From: JAYZVT01 sp050248375
Lineage (GTDB): Bacteria > Pseudomonadota > Alphaproteobacteria > Rhizobiales > Methyloligellaceae
Assembly (NCBI GenBank): GCA_050248375.1
Contig: JBFWSL010000033.1
Span: forward strand, 1 to 21,083
Direction of reading: 5' to 3'
Length of the DNA stretch: 21,083 nucleotides
In this document: positions 1 to 8,766 of the stretch, one piece after another
How positions within the stretch are numbered: the first letter of the stretch is position 1
Layout: every line of letters starts with the position of its first letter
Notes under the pieces: generated by a model
The model's input: only the letters and a program-made list of their open reading frames with translations
Told to the model about the DNA's origin: nothing
Databases searched by the model: none
Translations under genes and position numbers: made by a program

Positions 1-722
1 CCGAGGCGCTTGCCGAGATTGGTGAAGGTCTCCACCAGCGGGCGGCCGGCCCGCAGTTCCAGCGTCGCCACATGCAGGTTGGCCCCCAGATGGGGATAGC
101 CGCGCGCCAGCTCACCGCTGACACGGTTGATGGCCGCATCGAGGCCGATGCCCGCTTCGGCGCAGACAACCATCAGGTCCATGAAGTCGGGAAAGCCGTC
201 GCGCGCCTGCTGCTGCATCTTCTTCTGGCGCCAGGATACCCAGAAGGACGGCAGCATGAGCCCGGCCGCGGACGCGCCGACAAGAAAGCTCATGAGGCTG
301 GTGGTTTCCATCTGCTTCTCGCCGAGCATGAAAGCGATGAAAGTCGCCACCGGCGCGAGCACGGCCAGCACGACGCGAACGGTGAAATAGATGGTGACCG
401 CGGCCGGGTGGAAATAACCGGCCTGGGTCAACCGCTGGCGGATGAGCGAAACCGATTTCTTGTCCGTGGGCACGAAGTTCGCCCCGACCGACTTCAGCAG
501 GTTCGCGGTCCCCGCCAGCCGCTGGTGCCGCAGCGAGCGGCGGTCGGACATGGGATCGTCCACGCGGCGATCGACGGCCAGCGCGCGGCGGCGGATATCC
601 TCGCGATTCTGCACCACGTTGGCGATGCTCAAGGTGATGACCGCGACGACACCGAAGAGGCACAGGCCGAACAGGATCGGCAGGTGCTCCTGCACAAGGC
701 CGGGAAGACTGGATCCGAGCAT
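1..722 (-). CDS. tadC: Tad pilus inner-membrane platform protein TadC (partial, C-terminus outside window)
   Basis: TadC is a type II secretion F (T2SSF) domain protein that forms, with TadB, the inner-membrane platform on which the TadA/CpaF ATPase acts. About 240 residues are visible from an ATG at 722, preceded by an AGGGG stretch on the minus strand; the frame stays open to the window edge. An N-terminal hydrophobic segment (about residues 13-35) precedes a charged linker rich in Arg. Two further membrane segments follow (roughly residues 100-150), then the cytoplasmic T2SSF region with the pattern GFPDFMDLMVVCAEAGIGLDAAI. It lies 11 bp downstream of the tadB stop, as expected for the tadBC pair. 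Confident by position and domain; the C-terminal T2SSF half cannot be checked here. Confidence 0.9.
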   Translation of the reverse strand, partial: MLGSSLPGLVQEHLPILFGLCLFGVVAVITLSIANVVQNREDIRRRALAVDRRVDDPMSDRRSLRHQRLAGTANLLKSVGANFVPTDKKSVSLIRQRLTQAGYFHPAAVTIYFTVRVVLAVLAPVATFIAFMLGEKQMETTSLMSFLVGASAAGLMLPSFWVSWRQKKMQQQARDGFPDFMDLMVVCAEAGIGLDAAINRVSGELARGYPHLGANLHVATLELRAGRPLVETFTNLGKRL

Positions 723-733
723 TTCCGGCGCCC

Positions 734-1707
734 CTAGAGCCTGAAGTTGACCATGCGGTACATGATGATGTTTCCGACCGCCATGACGGCGAGCGCGATG
801 CCGAGCACCTTCGTGACGATGGGCTCGTGCCAGACGTCTCCGTAGAAATTGGGCGACACGAGATTGAGCAGCGCGAATACGGCGAAGGGCAAGGCGCTGA
901 GGGCGAGAGCGGAAAAACGCCCCTCGGCGGAGAGCGCCTTGATGCGGCGGCGCATCTTGAAGCGCATGCGCAGCACCCGCGACAGGTTAGCGAGCACCTC
1001 GCTGAGATTTCCACCCGACTTTGCCTGGATGGAGACCGCGACCACCACCAGGTTCAGATCGTCCTGGCCCACCCGCACGGCCATGTTGTTCATGGCCGTC
1101 TCCAGGTCGAGGCCATAGGTGAGCTCGTCGCCGGTGATGCCGAACTCGCTGCCGATGGGATCGGGCATCTCGCGGCCGACCATGGCAATGGCCACCGGCA
1201 GGGGATGGCCGGCGCGCAGGCTGCGGACCACGATGTCCACGGCATCGGGAAGCTGCGCCTCGAATTTCTTGCGGCGGCGCCCATACATGAATCTCAGCAC
1301 CAGCAGCGGCAGAAGGAAGGCCGCGACAAGGGCGACGCCCGCGGCGGCGAATGGGCTGGGAAGCATGCGCCAGGCGATGCCGAACGCGACGCCTGCCGTC
1401 AGAAACACGATGCCGAGAATGCGCCAGACGCCGATGCCGACGCCGGATTGCAGCACCAGCCGGTTGAACCAGATCACCGGCAGGGCGTAACGGCCGTCGG
1501 CGTCCAGGCTGCGATTGCGCCTGAGCTGAACCAGCAGTTCCTGACGGTCGTCGATCGCATCGGCGACCTGGAGGCGAGCATTCACCTTGCGCAGATAGGA
1601 GGCGCGGCTGGAGAGCGACAGGAACAGGGCCTCGACGGCCAGAAACCCGCCGATGCCGATGCACAGCAGCATGAGCTGCGGGATCATGTCCGGGGTCAGC
1701 CCGAACA

Positions 1708-1708
<1 letters not shown>
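734..1708 (-). CDS. tadB: Tad pilus inner-membrane platform protein TadB
   Basis: TadB is the T2SSF-domain partner of TadC in the Tad/Flp pilus machine. The 324-residue product has an N-terminal membrane segment (about 9-30), two central hydrophobic segments (about 95-140), a cytoplasmic T2SSF domain beginning near KKFEAQLPDAVDIVVRSLRAG, and two C-terminal membrane segments (about 265-320). The ATG at 1708 shares its A with the TGA stop of the upstream cpaF gene (TGATG), so translational coupling is likely. A GTG one codon earlier (1711) is also possible. Length and layout are normal for the family. Confidence 0.93.
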
Positions 1709-3147
<1,439 letters not shown>

Positions 3148-3272
3148 TTCAGCCCCCTTGCACGGCCGGCATCCTGCGGCCGCCAGCTAAGACAGACTGG
3201 CGCAGGGTAGCGAAAGCGCCCGAAAATACCGGTAATTCAATAGCTAAAATTTTAGCGGAGACCGCGGCGGGC
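3148..3272 (-). promoter_or_regulatory. cpaE-cpaF intergenic region with a perfect 14-bp AT-rich palindrome
   Basis: This 125-bp gap contains the perfect palindrome GCTAAAATTTTAGC (3243-3256), 16 bp past the cpaE stop. It also has an 8-bp palindrome TACCGGTA (3227-3234) and an inverted repeat CGCCAG/CTGGCG (3181-3186 and 3197-3202, 10-nt loop) closer to cpaF. The AT-rich palindrome stands out in GC-rich surroundings and has no T-tract, so an operator or promoter element for cpaF fits better than a terminator. No convincing -35/-10 pair could be fixed. The function is inference. Confidence 0.4.
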
Positions 3273-4454
3273 TCACGCTTTCGGGGCCTTGGCGAAGATG
3301 GCGGCACCCAGATCCTTTTCCACCGCGTTGCCCTTGCGGACCTCGGAGAGCGGCACGCCGCGGTCGATGGCTTCGCGCACGAGGCGATAGTCCTCGGCAA
3401 TGAAGCCGCCAAGGCGGGGGCCCAGCATCTGCTCCGCATCGCTCTGCCGCAGGGCGTTGACGCCACCGCCGAACATGCGCTTGCGGCACCGGTTGACCAG
3501 AACCGAAGCGTGCAGGTCATCGCCGCAGCGAGACTTGACCGCGTCGATGAGGCGGCGGGCCTGGCGCAATCCGGGCACCGTCATCTCGGTGACCACGAAA
3601 ACCTTGTCGCTGCCGCGCAGGACGGTCTCCGTCCAGGGCAGCCACACCCTGGGCAGATCCACGACCACATGGTCGAACTTGGCGGACGCCATGTCCAGCA
3701 ACTGGCCGATCAGGGCGCCGCCGGAGGCGTCGTATTCACGCAACGCGTTGCGCGCGGCGAGCACCGCCAGGCCGGACGGGTGGCGGGACAGCATGACTTC
3801 GAGCAGGTGTTCGTCGAGACGCTCGGGATCCGAGGATATCTCGTCGAGCTGCAAGTTCGGCTCCAGGTCGAGATAATCGGCGATGGCGCCGGCCTGGAAG
3901 TCCATGTCGATGAGGCAGGTGGACTGGAACTGCTGCCACTTCCGCGCCAGCAGGAAGGCGGTCTGGATGGCCAGCGTGGTGTTGCCGACACCGCCCGCGG
4001 ACGGGAGGAAGGAATAGAACACCGCGTCGCTGCCGCGCCGGTTCGCGTTCTCCGGCAGCAGGGCACGCTCGCAGGCCCGCATGAGTTCGTTGACGGGGCT
4101 CGATTTCGGGACCCAGTCGGCCACCTGCATGCGCAGCAGGCCGCGGACGGTCTCGGCGGCGAGCGCGGCGGAAATGACGATCACGGGCAGGCGCGAGGCG
4201 GCGCCACGGATCAACCCCTCCAGAGCTCCGAGCGCGCTGGAGTCGCGCGGATCGACCTCGACCAGAAGCACGGAAGGGGAAATGCCCTTGAGGCTGCCTT
4301 CGTCGATCCTGGCGACGGGGCCCGGAAGCGCACGGAAGTCGAAGCGGCCGGCGCGCGAAAAGGCCTCTCCCAGCCCACGCGCAAAGGCGGCGTCGCCCGT
4401 TATCAGGGCGACGCGCGCCGGTGCGTCGTCGTTGCTGGCGGATTTCCTGAACAT
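3273..4454 (-). CDS. cpaE: Tad pilus localisation protein CpaE/TadZ (atypical MinD-like ATPase)
   Basis: CpaE/TadZ is a ParA/MinD-family protein that helps place the Tad machine at the correct site in the cell. Residues about 15-130 form a receiver-like domain that looks degenerate (VALITGD, VLLVEVDPRD, WVPKSSP). An ATPase-like domain follows. Its Walker A region reads SAGGVGNTT (about 152-160), where both signature lysines of the MinD-type KGGxGKT motif are absent. The A' motif CLIDMDFQAG and the segment FDHVVVDLPRVW are recognisable. Loss of Walker A lysines is a known trait of TadZ proteins. ATG at 4454 is the likelier start; a GTG lies at 4457. The gene sits between the small lipoprotein gene and cpaF, the normal order in alphaproteobacterial cpa clusters. 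Confidence 0.92.
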   Translation of the reverse strand: MFRKSASNDDAPARVALITGDAAFARGLGEAFSRAGRFDFRALPGPVARIDEGSLKGISPSVLLVEVDPRDSSALGALEGLIRGAASRLPVIVISAALAAETVRGLLRMQVADWVPKSSPVNELMRACERALLPENANRRGSDAVFYSFLPSAGGVGNTTLAIQTAFLLARKWQQFQSTCLIDMDFQAGAIADYLDLEPNLQLDEISSDPERLDEHLLEVMLSRHPSGLAVLAARNALREYDASGGALIGQLLDMASAKFDHVVVDLPRVWLPWTETVLRGSDKVFVVTEMTVPGLRQARRLIDAVKSRCGDDLHASVLVNRCRKRMFGGGVNALRQSDAEQMLGPRLGGFIAEDYRLVREAIDRGVPLSEVRKGNAVEKDLGAAIFAKAPKA

Positions 4455-4523
4455 CACTCTTTGACGCCTGTCATGCCTCCATGTCCGTGCGGTCTGCGCC
4501 GCTTGCGGACGAAACCCGTTCGG

Positions 4524-4883
4524 TTACTTCGAATCGTTGCCCTCGCCGGAACCGGCGACTCCCTCGGTGGAGAGATCGCTGGTGCTCAGGCCCTTGGGCT
4601 CGATGCTCTTGTTCTGCTTGTAGCGCTCCATGCCCACCTGCATGCGCGCCCCGTCATGGGCGATGCGGGTGTCCTTGGAGTAGGCCGGCCAGGGATCGAT
4701 GGTATGGATCGCCGCGTTGGCCGCCTTGGCGTCGCCGGACGAGAAGGTCGCGGTGTCGCGGCGATTCAGATAATGGCCCTCGCGGTTCACATAGGCGCCG
4801 TCGCGGCAGCCGGTCAGCAGCATCGCGGGAGCCAGCAGGAACACGGCGACGAGCGCCGTTCCCAGATAACGGTGGCACTGCAT
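4524..4883 (-). CDS. Small putative lipoprotein in the cpaD position of the Tad locus
   Basis: The 119-residue product starts with a hydrophobic signal sequence ending in the lipobox LLTGC (Cys26), so it is probably an outer-membrane or periplasmic lipoprotein. After the signal there is a short polar region with NREGHYLNRRDTA, then TIDPWPAYSKDTRIAHDGARMQVGMERYKQ, and a Ser/Gly/Glu-rich tail. Its place between the secretin and cpaE is where CpaD is usually encoded, and a role in supporting secretin assembly is inferred from that. It is shorter than the roughly 200 residues I expect of CpaD, so I do not use that symbol. The ATG at 4883 overlaps the cpaC stop (TGATG), indicating translational coupling. 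Confidence 0.8.
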   Translation of the reverse strand: MQCHRYLGTALVAVFLLAPAMLLTGCRDGAYVNREGHYLNRRDTATFSSGDAKAANAAIHTIDPWPAYSKDTRIAHDGARMQVGMERYKQNKSIEPKGLSTSDLSTEGVAGSGEGNDSK

Positions 4884-6559
4884 CACGCGCCCTCCCCCCT
4901 GTAGAGTTGGAACGAAGCCTTGCGCGGCGCGGCGGCGACGGGCTCGGCTGCCGGCACATCCTGCTCACTCGGCCCGGACTGGATGGAGCCGGTCACGTCG
5001 CGGCCGAAGTAGCCATCCTTGCGGCCAAGCAGCCCCTTGTAGGTTGCGGGCTTGTAGGCAGGCTCTCCGCCCTCTCCGATGGTCAGCATGTGGCCCTCGG
5101 GCATTACCGGATTCTTGGCCCAGGCCGGCTTCACCTTCGGCGCCCAGCGCTCCAGCTTGCCGTTGAGGAACTGGTCCACGTCGTTGCCCGCCACCGGATG
5201 ATCCAGCGGCGTGCGCAGCTCCTGGCCCGGGGTGGCGGGCTGGACGAGGCGCGGCGTGACGATGATCACCAGATCGGTCTCGCGGCGTTCGAAGGAGGCG
5301 CTGCGGAACAGCGTGCCAAGAACCGGCACCTGGCCGATCCAGGGAAGCTGGCGGTTGGCGCGCTGGGTGTTTGCCTGCAGCAGGCCCGCGATGGCGAAGC
5401 TCTGGCCGTCGCGCAACTCGACGGTGGTCTTGGCGCGACGCGTCACCAGGCCGGGAATGGTGGTGCCGTTCACGGTAATGGTGTTGTTGGGATCGATCTC
5501 GCTCACCTCGGGCTCGATCTTCAGGTTGACCAGCCCGCCGGCGAGCACCGTCGGCGTGAAGGCGAGGCCGACGCCGAACTTCTTGAACTCGATGGTGATG
5601 GTGTCGTCCTTGCTGGCGACGGGGAACGGAAACTCGCCACCGGCGAGGAAACTGGCCGTGTCGCCGGACAGCGCCACGAGGTTCGGCTCGGCGAGCCGGC
5701 GCGCCACGCCGCGCTCTTCCAGCGCCTGGATGAGCACGTCGGCAGTGACGCCGCCGCCCAGCACACGCGTGACCATGGTGCCGAACGGAATATTGTTGGA
5801 CGGGAAGGCGCCGACACCCACCGTACCCGGGAAGTTGGTGATGGCGGCGAAGTTGCCGACCGAGCGGGAGACGGCCTGCCAGTTGACGCCAAGGTCGCGG
5901 GCGGCATTGCGCGAGGCCTCGATGAAGCGGACCTCGAGCATCACCTGCTGCGCGGAGTCCACGACCATGGAGTTGGTGACGGCCTCGGGCGCGTATTGCT
6001 GCGCGATGGACAGTATCCTGTCCTGGGTAACAGCGTCGGGAACGCCGCCCGAAAGATGGATCTTGCCGTTGAGCGCGACAACGCGGACGTTCGAATGCGG
6101 CGCGCTCTGCTGGATCTGGGCGCGCAGGGCGGTCACGTCATAGGCCACCTCGACCTCGACGATGCCCAGGAGACGCTTCTCGGCGTCGAGGATCGAAAGC
6201 CGGGTGGCGCCGATCTTCTTGCCAAGCACATAGATGGACTGGTCGGTGAGCGGAATGACGTCGGCCACTTCCGAGTTGCCCACGAGCGCCTCGGCGAAGG
6301 GGCGGTCGACCCGCACCGTCTCCGACTTGTCGAGCGGCACCTGGATGCGCACGATCTTCTCGGGGTTCTCCATGCGGAACACCGCCGGTCCGTCTGCACG
6401 CGCCGGGAGCGCCATGGCGGCGGAGGCAACGATCAGGGCGAGAGCGACGGCAAGCGCGGCCACTACCATCGCAGGCAGCCCGTAAAGCGGCGCCAACGCC
6501 GGGCTGCCCGTCCGCGGCCCGACATTCCGCATTGCGTGATCCGTGGTCGCCAAGGTCAT
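4883..6559 (-). CDS. cpaC: Tad pilus outer-membrane secretin CpaC (RcpA)
   Basis: CpaC forms the outer-membrane channel through which the Flp pilus exits. The 558-residue precursor has an extended N-terminus before a hydrophobic signal core (about 30-50) and a likely cleavage near LPARA-DG (55/56). A pilus/secretin N-terminal domain (about 65-140) follows, then a BON-like domain (about 143-205, with LNGKIHLSGGV) and the secretin core (about 205-440), which holds EPNLVALSGDTASFLAGGEFP and the hallmark VPVLGTLFRS and TDLVIIVTPRLV. An Ala/Pro-rich tail extends to the end. GGGGGA lies just upstream of the ATG at 6559. A 204-bp gap with repeated elements precedes the gene, so it may have its own promoter. 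Confidence 0.95.
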   Translation of the reverse strand: MTLATTDHAMRNVGPRTGSPALAPLYGLPAMVVAALAVALALIVASAAMALPARADGPAVFRMENPEKIVRIQVPLDKSETVRVDRPFAEALVGNSEVADVIPLTDQSIYVLGKKIGATRLSILDAEKRLLGIVEVEVAYDVTALRAQIQQSAPHSNVRVVALNGKIHLSGGVPDAVTQDRILSIAQQYAPEAVTNSMVVDSAQQVMLEVRFIEASRNAARDLGVNWQAVSRSVGNFAAITNFPGTVGVGAFPSNNIPFGTMVTRVLGGGVTADVLIQALEERGVARRLAEPNLVALSGDTASFLAGGEFPFPVASKDDTITIEFKKFGVGLAFTPTVLAGGLVNLKIEPEVSEIDPNNTITVNGTTIPGLVTRRAKTTVELRDGQSFAIAGLLQANTQRANRQLPWIGQVPVLGTLFRSASFERRETDLVIIVTPRLVQPATPGQELRTPLDHPVAGNDVDQFLNGKLERWAPKVKPAWAKNPVMPEGHMLTIGEGGEPAYKPATYKGLLGRKDGYFGRDVTGSIQSGPSEQDVPAAEPVAAAPRKASFQLYRGEGA

Positions 6560-6763
6560 GATAGTCCCCCAATCCCGATCGACGGCCTTTCCCCGGCCTT
6601 TCGCTGCGAGCAGTTAAGCGCCCGAAAGGTTATCGACCGGTGAGAAGGAAGCCCCGCGAAGCCCGTTTGTATTTTCGTGCTTAGAAATCGGTTAGGGGGC
6701 GTGATTAGCGAAGCGTTAGACCGCATCCTTAGCGAAGCGTTGGCGCGCTTGCTTATCGAATGG
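6560..6763 (-). promoter_or_regulatory. cpaB-cpaC intergenic region, candidate regulatory/promoter region for cpaC
   Basis: This 204-bp gap is unusually long for a Tad operon and clearly less GC-rich than the genes. It contains most of the 24-bp-period array described separately (6681-6767). Close to cpaC it has an 11-bp tandem repeat of CGGCCTTTC (6583-6591 and 6594-6602), near the ribosome binding site. No clear sigma-70 promoter could be fixed. I infer that transcription of cpaC onward is controlled here. Confidence 0.45.
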
Positions 6764-6767
6764 TTAC
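6681..6767. repeat. Four-unit 24-bp-period array of TTAn-N7-TTAn elements
   Basis: On the plus strand, units begin at 6681, 6705, 6729 and 6753, exactly 24 bp apart: TTAGAAATCGGTTAG, TTAGCGAAGCGTTAG, TTAGCGAAGCGTTGG and TTATCGAATGGTTAC. The two central units share the 13-mer TTAGCGAAGCGTT exactly. Each unit is a pair of TTA-type half-sites 11 bp apart, about one helical turn, as in binding sites for OmpR/PhoB-family response regulators. Read on the minus strand the half-sites are CTAA-N7-CTAA, one base per half away from the CtrA consensus TTAA-N7-TTAA. The last unit overlaps the cpaB stop codon. The repeat is seen directly; the binding protein is inference. Confidence 0.75.
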
Positions 6768-7621
6768 TGCTCGATCCTGTCCCGCTGGACGTTGTATTCC
6801 GTGCGCTCCATGGCCCTTGTCACCGTCACCATAGAACCGGTGCGCCCCTCGGCCCTGGCCAGCATCGGGCCAGCATAGCCGGAATGCAGGTCGGCTATAC
6901 CGACCCGGCGCGCGGCGGCGAAATCATCGGAGCCGGCCGGGCGCAGGGCGAGGGACAGCGTACCCACGGTGGCGCCAAGGGTGAGCTTTTGCGCCTGTTC
7001 GCTGGTTACCTCGAGGGTAATGGCCTTGCTGACGGTGGGCTTTTCCGTCCGGTCGTCGGCAAGCTGGTCCACGGCGAGAACGCGCACGTCCTGAAGCAGC
7101 AGATCGGTGTGGCCTTCCTGGGTGGGCGCGCCGCCGACCTCGGAGCGGGTGACGGTGCGGGTCAGCATGACGTCCACGCGTTCTCCCGGCAGCACGAAGC
7201 CGGACACGCCCAGCACATCGTTCACGCGCACGGAGACAGCCTTCTTGCCGTCGTCGATAAGCGCGGAAAGGGTGGCTCGCTGGCCCGGGCCGGTGATCTT
7301 GGACTTCAGGACAGGCTCGTTCGGAGCAATGGCCGTGAGCACGATGCGCTTGCCCTCGCCGGCCAGCACGTCGGCGATCCTGGCGTATGCGCCATCGGGC
7401 AGCGCGCCCGAAGGCCAGGGAATCTCCTGAAGGCTGGCCGAAGACAACTGGGCGCCGAAGCCGAGCTGCTTGGCCGCGACGACTACGGTCGCGGCGGGCG
7501 CGGACGGTTTCGCCACCTGCTGTTCCGGAACCTGGCCTTCCAGCCAGAGCTTTCCGAGAAAGGCGGCCGCCAGGCCGAAGACCACGGCAACGGCCAACAT
7601 GAGGATACTGCTTGTGCGCAT
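6764..7621 (-). CDS. cpaB: Tad pilus assembly protein CpaB (RcpC)
   Basis: CpaB/RcpC is a periplasmic, membrane-anchored Tad component thought to act with the secretin. The 285-residue protein has an N-terminal membrane anchor (about 5-23), an SAF domain (about 44-110, with VVVAAKQLGFGAQLSSASLQEIPWP) and the RcpC/CpaB domain (about 117-230, with SVRVNDVLGVSGFVLPGERVDVML). The ATG at 7621 is the first start of this frame and matches the expected signal/anchor. It is the first pilus gene of the minus-strand run in this window, divergent from the dehydrogenase gene at 7804. Confidence 0.92.
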   Translation of the reverse strand: MRTSSILMLAVAVVFGLAAAFLGKLWLEGQVPEQQVAKPSAPAATVVVAAKQLGFGAQLSSASLQEIPWPSGALPDGAYARIADVLAGEGKRIVLTAIAPNEPVLKSKITGPGQRATLSALIDDGKKAVSVRVNDVLGVSGFVLPGERVDVMLTRTVTRSEVGGAPTQEGHTDLLLQDVRVLAVDQLADDRTEKPTVSKAITLEVTSEQAQKLTLGATVGTLSLALRPAGSDDFAAARRVGIADLHSGYAGPMLARAEGRTGSMVTVTRAMERTEYNVQRDRIEQ

Positions 7622-7803
7622 GGACCTGCATCCAGTCGGTTCGGCGGCGGACCGTAGCAGCCGGCACTGAAGGAACGATTTGAATCACCTGTGAAATTTG
7701 CCGACAATTTTACCGATTTGCGGCGACTGGAGCGTCCGGTTTCGGCTATCTTCCGCAGCAACGGCACAAGCGCGGCCAAACTCGCCGGGGGAGCGTTCCA
7801 GCA
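7622..7803. promoter_or_regulatory. Divergent intergenic region between cpaB and the hydroxyacid dehydrogenase gene
   Basis: This 182-bp gap between divergent genes should hold the promoter of the pilus run and of the dehydrogenase pair. On the minus strand, a weak sigma-70-like pair towards cpaB is TTGTCG (7702-7707) and TCAAAT (7678-7683) with an 18-bp spacer. On the plus strand, GGGGGAG (7787-7793) is the ribosome binding site for the GTG at 7804. No TTAn array unit and no copy of the GntR-like operator was seen here. Confidence 0.35.
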
Positions 7804-8766
7804 GTGAAGAAAGTATTCGTGGAAGGGCCGATGAACCCGCACGGCAAGGCCCTGCTCGATGCCCGCAAGGACATCTCCTGGGAGCTGGTGCTGAAGCCCG
7901 GCCTCGACGTGCTGAACAGGGGCATCGCGGAGGCGGACGCCCTGATCCTGCGCCTGACGCCGCTGACGGCGGACAACATCGCCCATGCGGGCAGGCTCAA
8001 GGTCGTGTCGCGCTACGGGGTCGGATACGACCATGTGGACGTGGCGGCGCTGACCGCGAAGGGAATTCCGCTCGCCATCGTGGGCGACGCACTCTCCTCG
8101 GCGGTAGCGGAGCACACGCTGATGCTGATGCTGGCCGTGTCACGGCAGGCGGCGTTGATGGACAGGCTCGTGCGCGCGGGAAAATACGCGGAGCGCTTCA
8201 CACGCGAGATGCACGACCTGCGCGAACGGACCGTTCTGCTGGTCGGCTTCGGCAAGATCGCGCGCGAGACGGCGCGGATGTGCGCGGCCTTCAACATGCG
8301 CATCGTCGTCGCGGCGCGGCCGGACAAGAAGGCGGATATCGAAGCGGCGGGCTTCACTCATGTGGAGGACTTCCACGAGGCGCTGGCGCAAGCCGATTAT
8401 GTGAGCCTGCACATTCCCGGCAACAGCGACAACTCGCCCGCCTTTGCCGCCGACGAATTCGCGGCCATGAAAGCGGGATCGTATTTCATCAACACCGCGA
8501 GAGGCTCGCTGGTGGACGAGGACGCGCTGCACTCGGCCCTCGCCAGCGGCCATCTGCGCGGCGCGGGCCTGGACGTGACGAGGGCGGAGCCGCCCGCGCC
8601 GGACAATCCGTTGCTGGCGCTCGACACGGTCGTGTTCAGTCCCCACAACGCCGCCTTCACCGACGAAGCGGCGCGGCGGGTGAGCGAAACCTGCGTCCGC
8701 AACGCGCTCGCCGCCATAGACGGCAGGCTGGACCCGGCCTGCGTGGTCAACAGGCAGGTGCTATGA
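7804..8766 (+). CDS. D-2-hydroxyacid dehydrogenase (SerA/phosphoglycerate-dehydrogenase-like)
   Basis: The 320-residue product reduces 2-keto acids or oxidises D-2-hydroxy acids with a nicotinamide cofactor. The catalytic triad of the family is present: Arg233 (NTARGSLVDEDAL), Glu262 (RAEPP) and His281 (SPHNAAF). The dinucleotide motif is GFGKIA (148-153), with Ala for the last Gly. The strand after it ends VVAARPDKK rather than in an acidic residue, which suggests NADP(H) over NAD(H). The GTG start at 7804 has GGGGGAG 10 bp upstream. It overlaps the next gene by ATGA, so the two enzymes are probably made together. The exact substrate cannot be read from the sequence. Confidence 0.9.
   Translation: MKKVFVEGPMNPHGKALLDARKDISWELVLKPGLDVLNRGIAEADALILRLTPLTADNIAHAGRLKVVSRYGVGYDHVDVAALTAKGIPLAIVGDALSSAVAEHTLMLMLAVSRQAALMDRLVRAGKYAERFTREMHDLRERTVLLVGFGKIARETARMCAAFNMRIVVAARPDKKADIEAAGFTHVEDFHEALAQADYVSLHIPGNSDNSPAFAADEFAAMKAGSYFINTARGSLVDEDALHSALASGHLRGAGLDVTRAEPPAPDNPLLALDTVVFSPHNAAFTDEAARRVSETCVRNALAAIDGRLDPACVVNRQVL

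Noticed and set aside
6556..6726. A 56-codon minus-strand open frame in the cpaB-cpaC gap whose TGA overlaps the cpaC ATG
   Set aside because: The overlap looks like coupling, but the codon use (many AAC, CTA, ATA) and composition are unlike neighbouring genes, no ribosome binding site was clear, and the frame reads through the regulatory repeat array.
6677..6763. Plus-strand frame across the 24-bp array encoding a repeating SEALxRxL peptide
   Set aside because: 24 is a multiple of three, so any frame gives a repeating peptide; the frame continues only as an antisense shadow of cpaB.
7698..8762. Upstream extension of the Ldh_2-family gene
   Set aside because: The frame is open but overlaps the whole preceding dehydrogenase gene; the ATG at 8763 gives a normal-length protein and an ATGA overlap.
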